From positions 1-6,965 of the forward strand of contig JAQSWE010000132.1 in assembly GCA_029266795.1 (NCBI GenBank): 6,965 nucleotides of DNA, written 5' to 3'. Shown piece after piece: positions 5,532 to 6,965 of this stretch. The notes beneath the pieces were generated by a model. The model saw only the letters and a list, made by a program, of their open reading frames with translations. It did not search any database and had not been told where the DNA came from. A program made the position numbers and the translations under genes. This DNA is from Alphaproteobacteria bacterium (GTDB lineage Bacteria; Pseudomonadota; Alphaproteobacteria; Micavibrionales; UBA2020). The stretch's first letter is position 1. Each line of letters begins with the position of its first letter.

Positions 5532-6965
5532 ATGTACACCGCACCGCTGAAAGACATGCGTTTCGTCCTTGATGAAATTGCAGGCATGGAAGAAATATCG
5601 GCCCTGCCGGGGTATGAACATGCCAGCCCTGATGTGGTAGAGGCCGTGCTGGCCGAGGCCGCGCGCCTTGCGGGTGAAGTCTGGGCACCGACGAACAAGA
5701 CCGGCGACCGGCAGATGTCGAAACTTGCTGGCGAAACAGTCAAGACTCCCGATGGATTTAAAGATGCCTATACACAATTCGCGCAAGGCGGCTGGACGGG
5801 CGTCACCTGCGCGCCCGATCACGGCGGCCAGGCGCTCCCCCATGCAGTCGGCATGGCAGTCGGCGAAATGTGGCAGGCGGCGAACCTCGCGCTGTCGCTC
5901 TGCCCGCTGCTTTCGCAAGCGGCGATCGAGGCGATCGAAGTTCTGGGCACGCCCGCCGACAAGGCGAAATATCTGCCGAAAATGATATCCGGCGAATGGA
6001 CAGGATCGATGCACCTGACAGAACCGCAAGCCGGAAGTGATTTGGCAGCGATCCGCACGATTGCAAAAAAGAACGGCGACCACTACCTGATGAAGGGCCA
6101 GAAAATCTATATCACATGGGGCGAACATGATTTCACGCCCAACATCATCCATCTGGTTCTTGCCCGTGTTGATGGCCTGCCCGAAGGCAATGACGGGCTC
6201 GGTCTGTTTATCGTGCCGAAATTTTTGGTGAATGATGACGGTTCCATCGGCAAGCGCAACGATGTGCGTGCGGTGTCCTTGGAACATAAGCTTGGCATCC
6301 ATGGCTCGCCCACCTGCGTCATGATGTATGGCGAGAACGACGGCGCGGTATCGTACCTGATCGGGCAACCGGGGCAGGGTCTGCGTAACATGTTCATCAT
6401 GATGAATAACGCCCGCCTCGGTGTCGGGCAGCAGGGCGTGGCGCTGTCGGAAGCGGCCTACCAGCATGCGCTGCAATACGCCAAAGATCGCGTGCAAGGC
6501 ATGAAGCTGGGCGACAAATCCGGCAAACGCGTCGCGATCATCGAACATCCCGATGTGCGCCGCATGCTGCTGACCATGAAATCGAATACCGAAGCGTCCC
6601 GCGCGCTTGCTTATTATGCGGCGGGCATGATCGACCGTTCGCGACATGCAGGCGATGAAGCTGCGAAGACCTCCGCTGCCGCGCGGCTTGATTTGCTGGT
6701 GCCGCTCGTGAAGGCTTGGGCGACCGACCTGGCCGTTGAAACTGCATCGACTGCATTGCAAATTCATGGCGGCATGGGCTTTATCGAGGAAACGGGCGCG
6801 GCGCAATATTATCGCGACAGCCGCATCCTGCCGATTTACGAAGGCACCAACGGCATTCAGGCCAACGATCTCGTCTTCCGCAAAGTGCTGCGCGACGGCG
6901 GCGCGGAGGCGGCGAAGTTTATGGGTGAAATAAAAGCTTTCGCCAAGACGCTGACGCAGAAGCCG
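5532..6965 (+). CDS. Acyl-CoA dehydrogenase, DmdC/FadE-like, 3'-truncated by the window edge
   Basis: Acyl-CoA dehydrogenases are FAD enzymes that introduce the alpha-beta double bond in acyl-CoA thioesters during beta-oxidation. The frame is open from ATG 5532 to the last base (478 codons). The start MYTAPLKDMRFVLDE is typical of the long alphaproteobacterial type that includes 3-methylmercaptopropionyl-CoA dehydrogenase (DmdC, roughly 590 aa), so about 110-120 residues are missing. Seen motifs: TEPQAGSDL (163-171), the FAD/substrate signature; QIHGGMGF (410-417); and the probable catalytic base Glu437 in YEGTNGIQ, close to the Glu435 known in DmdC. GGAG (5520-5523) lies 8 bases upstream of the ATG. 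Substrate cannot be assigned: many such paralogs act on ordinary fatty acyl-CoAs, so I give no gene symbol. Its expression may be limited by the terminator just upstream. Confidence 0.94.
   Translation, partial: MYTAPLKDMRFVLDEIAGMEEISALPGYEHASPDVVEAVLAEAARLAGEVWAPTNKTGDRQMSKLAGETVKTPDGFKDAYTQFAQGGWTGVTCAPDHGGQALPHAVGMAVGEMWQAANLALSLCPLLSQAAIEAIEVLGTPADKAKYLPKMISGEWTGSMHLTEPQAGSDLAAIRTIAKKNGDHYLMKGQKIYITWGEHDFTPNIIHLVLARVDGLPEGNDGLGLFIVPKFLVNDDGSIGKRNDVRAVSLEHKLGIHGSPTCVMMYGENDGAVSYLIGQPGQGLRNMFIMMNNARLGVGQQGVALSEAAYQHALQYAKDRVQGMKLGDKSGKRVAIIEHPDVRRMLLTMKSNTEASRALAYYAAGMIDRSRHAGDEAAKTSAAARLDLLVPLVKAWATDLAVETASTALQIHGGMGFIEETGAAQYYRDSRILPIYEGTNGIQANDLVFRKVLRDGGAEAAKFMGEIKAFAKTLTQKP

Noticed and set aside
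5175..6806. 543-codon open frame on the minus strand across the acyl-CoA dehydrogenase
   Set aside because: It is antisense to a clear dehydrogenase and also crosses two terminators and the end of the paralog gene. Its translation shows no domain.

Overview
The window looks like ordinary chromosome of a moderately GC-rich alphaproteobacterium. It carries housekeeping and envelope genes with typical alphaproteobacterial protein sequences, plus a dense cluster of GANTC sites (the CcrM methylation target of that class). I see no insertion sequence, phage gene, CRISPR array, tRNA or rRNA. The order and genus cannot be fixed from this sequence.

Layout. (1) 1-843: the 3' three quarters of aroC (chorismate synthase). 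(2) 844-1283: a 440-base gap without a credible gene, and the most unusual part of the window. It holds nine GANTC sites in 211 bases, two perfect DnaA boxes (TTATCCACA) facing each other inside a 10-base inverted repeat, one match to the IHF consensus, several hairpins, and a strong intrinsic terminator at 1136-1168. DnaA, IHF and CcrM sites together recall the Caulobacter origin, so this gap is a candidate replication origin or cell-cycle-controlled regulatory region. (3) 1284-3158: sppA, a long-form signal peptide peptidase with both catalytic residues. (4) 3165-4157, minus strand: a lytic transglycosylase with an SLT domain, convergent with sppA. (5) 4158-4335: a divergent intergenic region with a good sigma70-type promoter reading right. 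(6) 4336-5420: two tandem paralogous genes of unknown function (178 and 176 aa), probably one operon, ending in two consecutive hairpin terminators. (7) 5532 to the end: the first 478 codons of a DmdC/FadE-type acyl-CoA dehydrogenase, whose ribosome binding site directly abuts the second terminator.

The genes do not form a single pathway. sppA and the transglycosylase both act on the cell envelope but face each other on opposite strands. The two-gene paralog unit has its own promoter and terminators, so it is a self-contained module. The best leads are the aroC-sppA gap, the uncharacterised paralog pair with its identical GGSFDL tail, and the terminator placed directly against the acyl-CoA dehydrogenase start.
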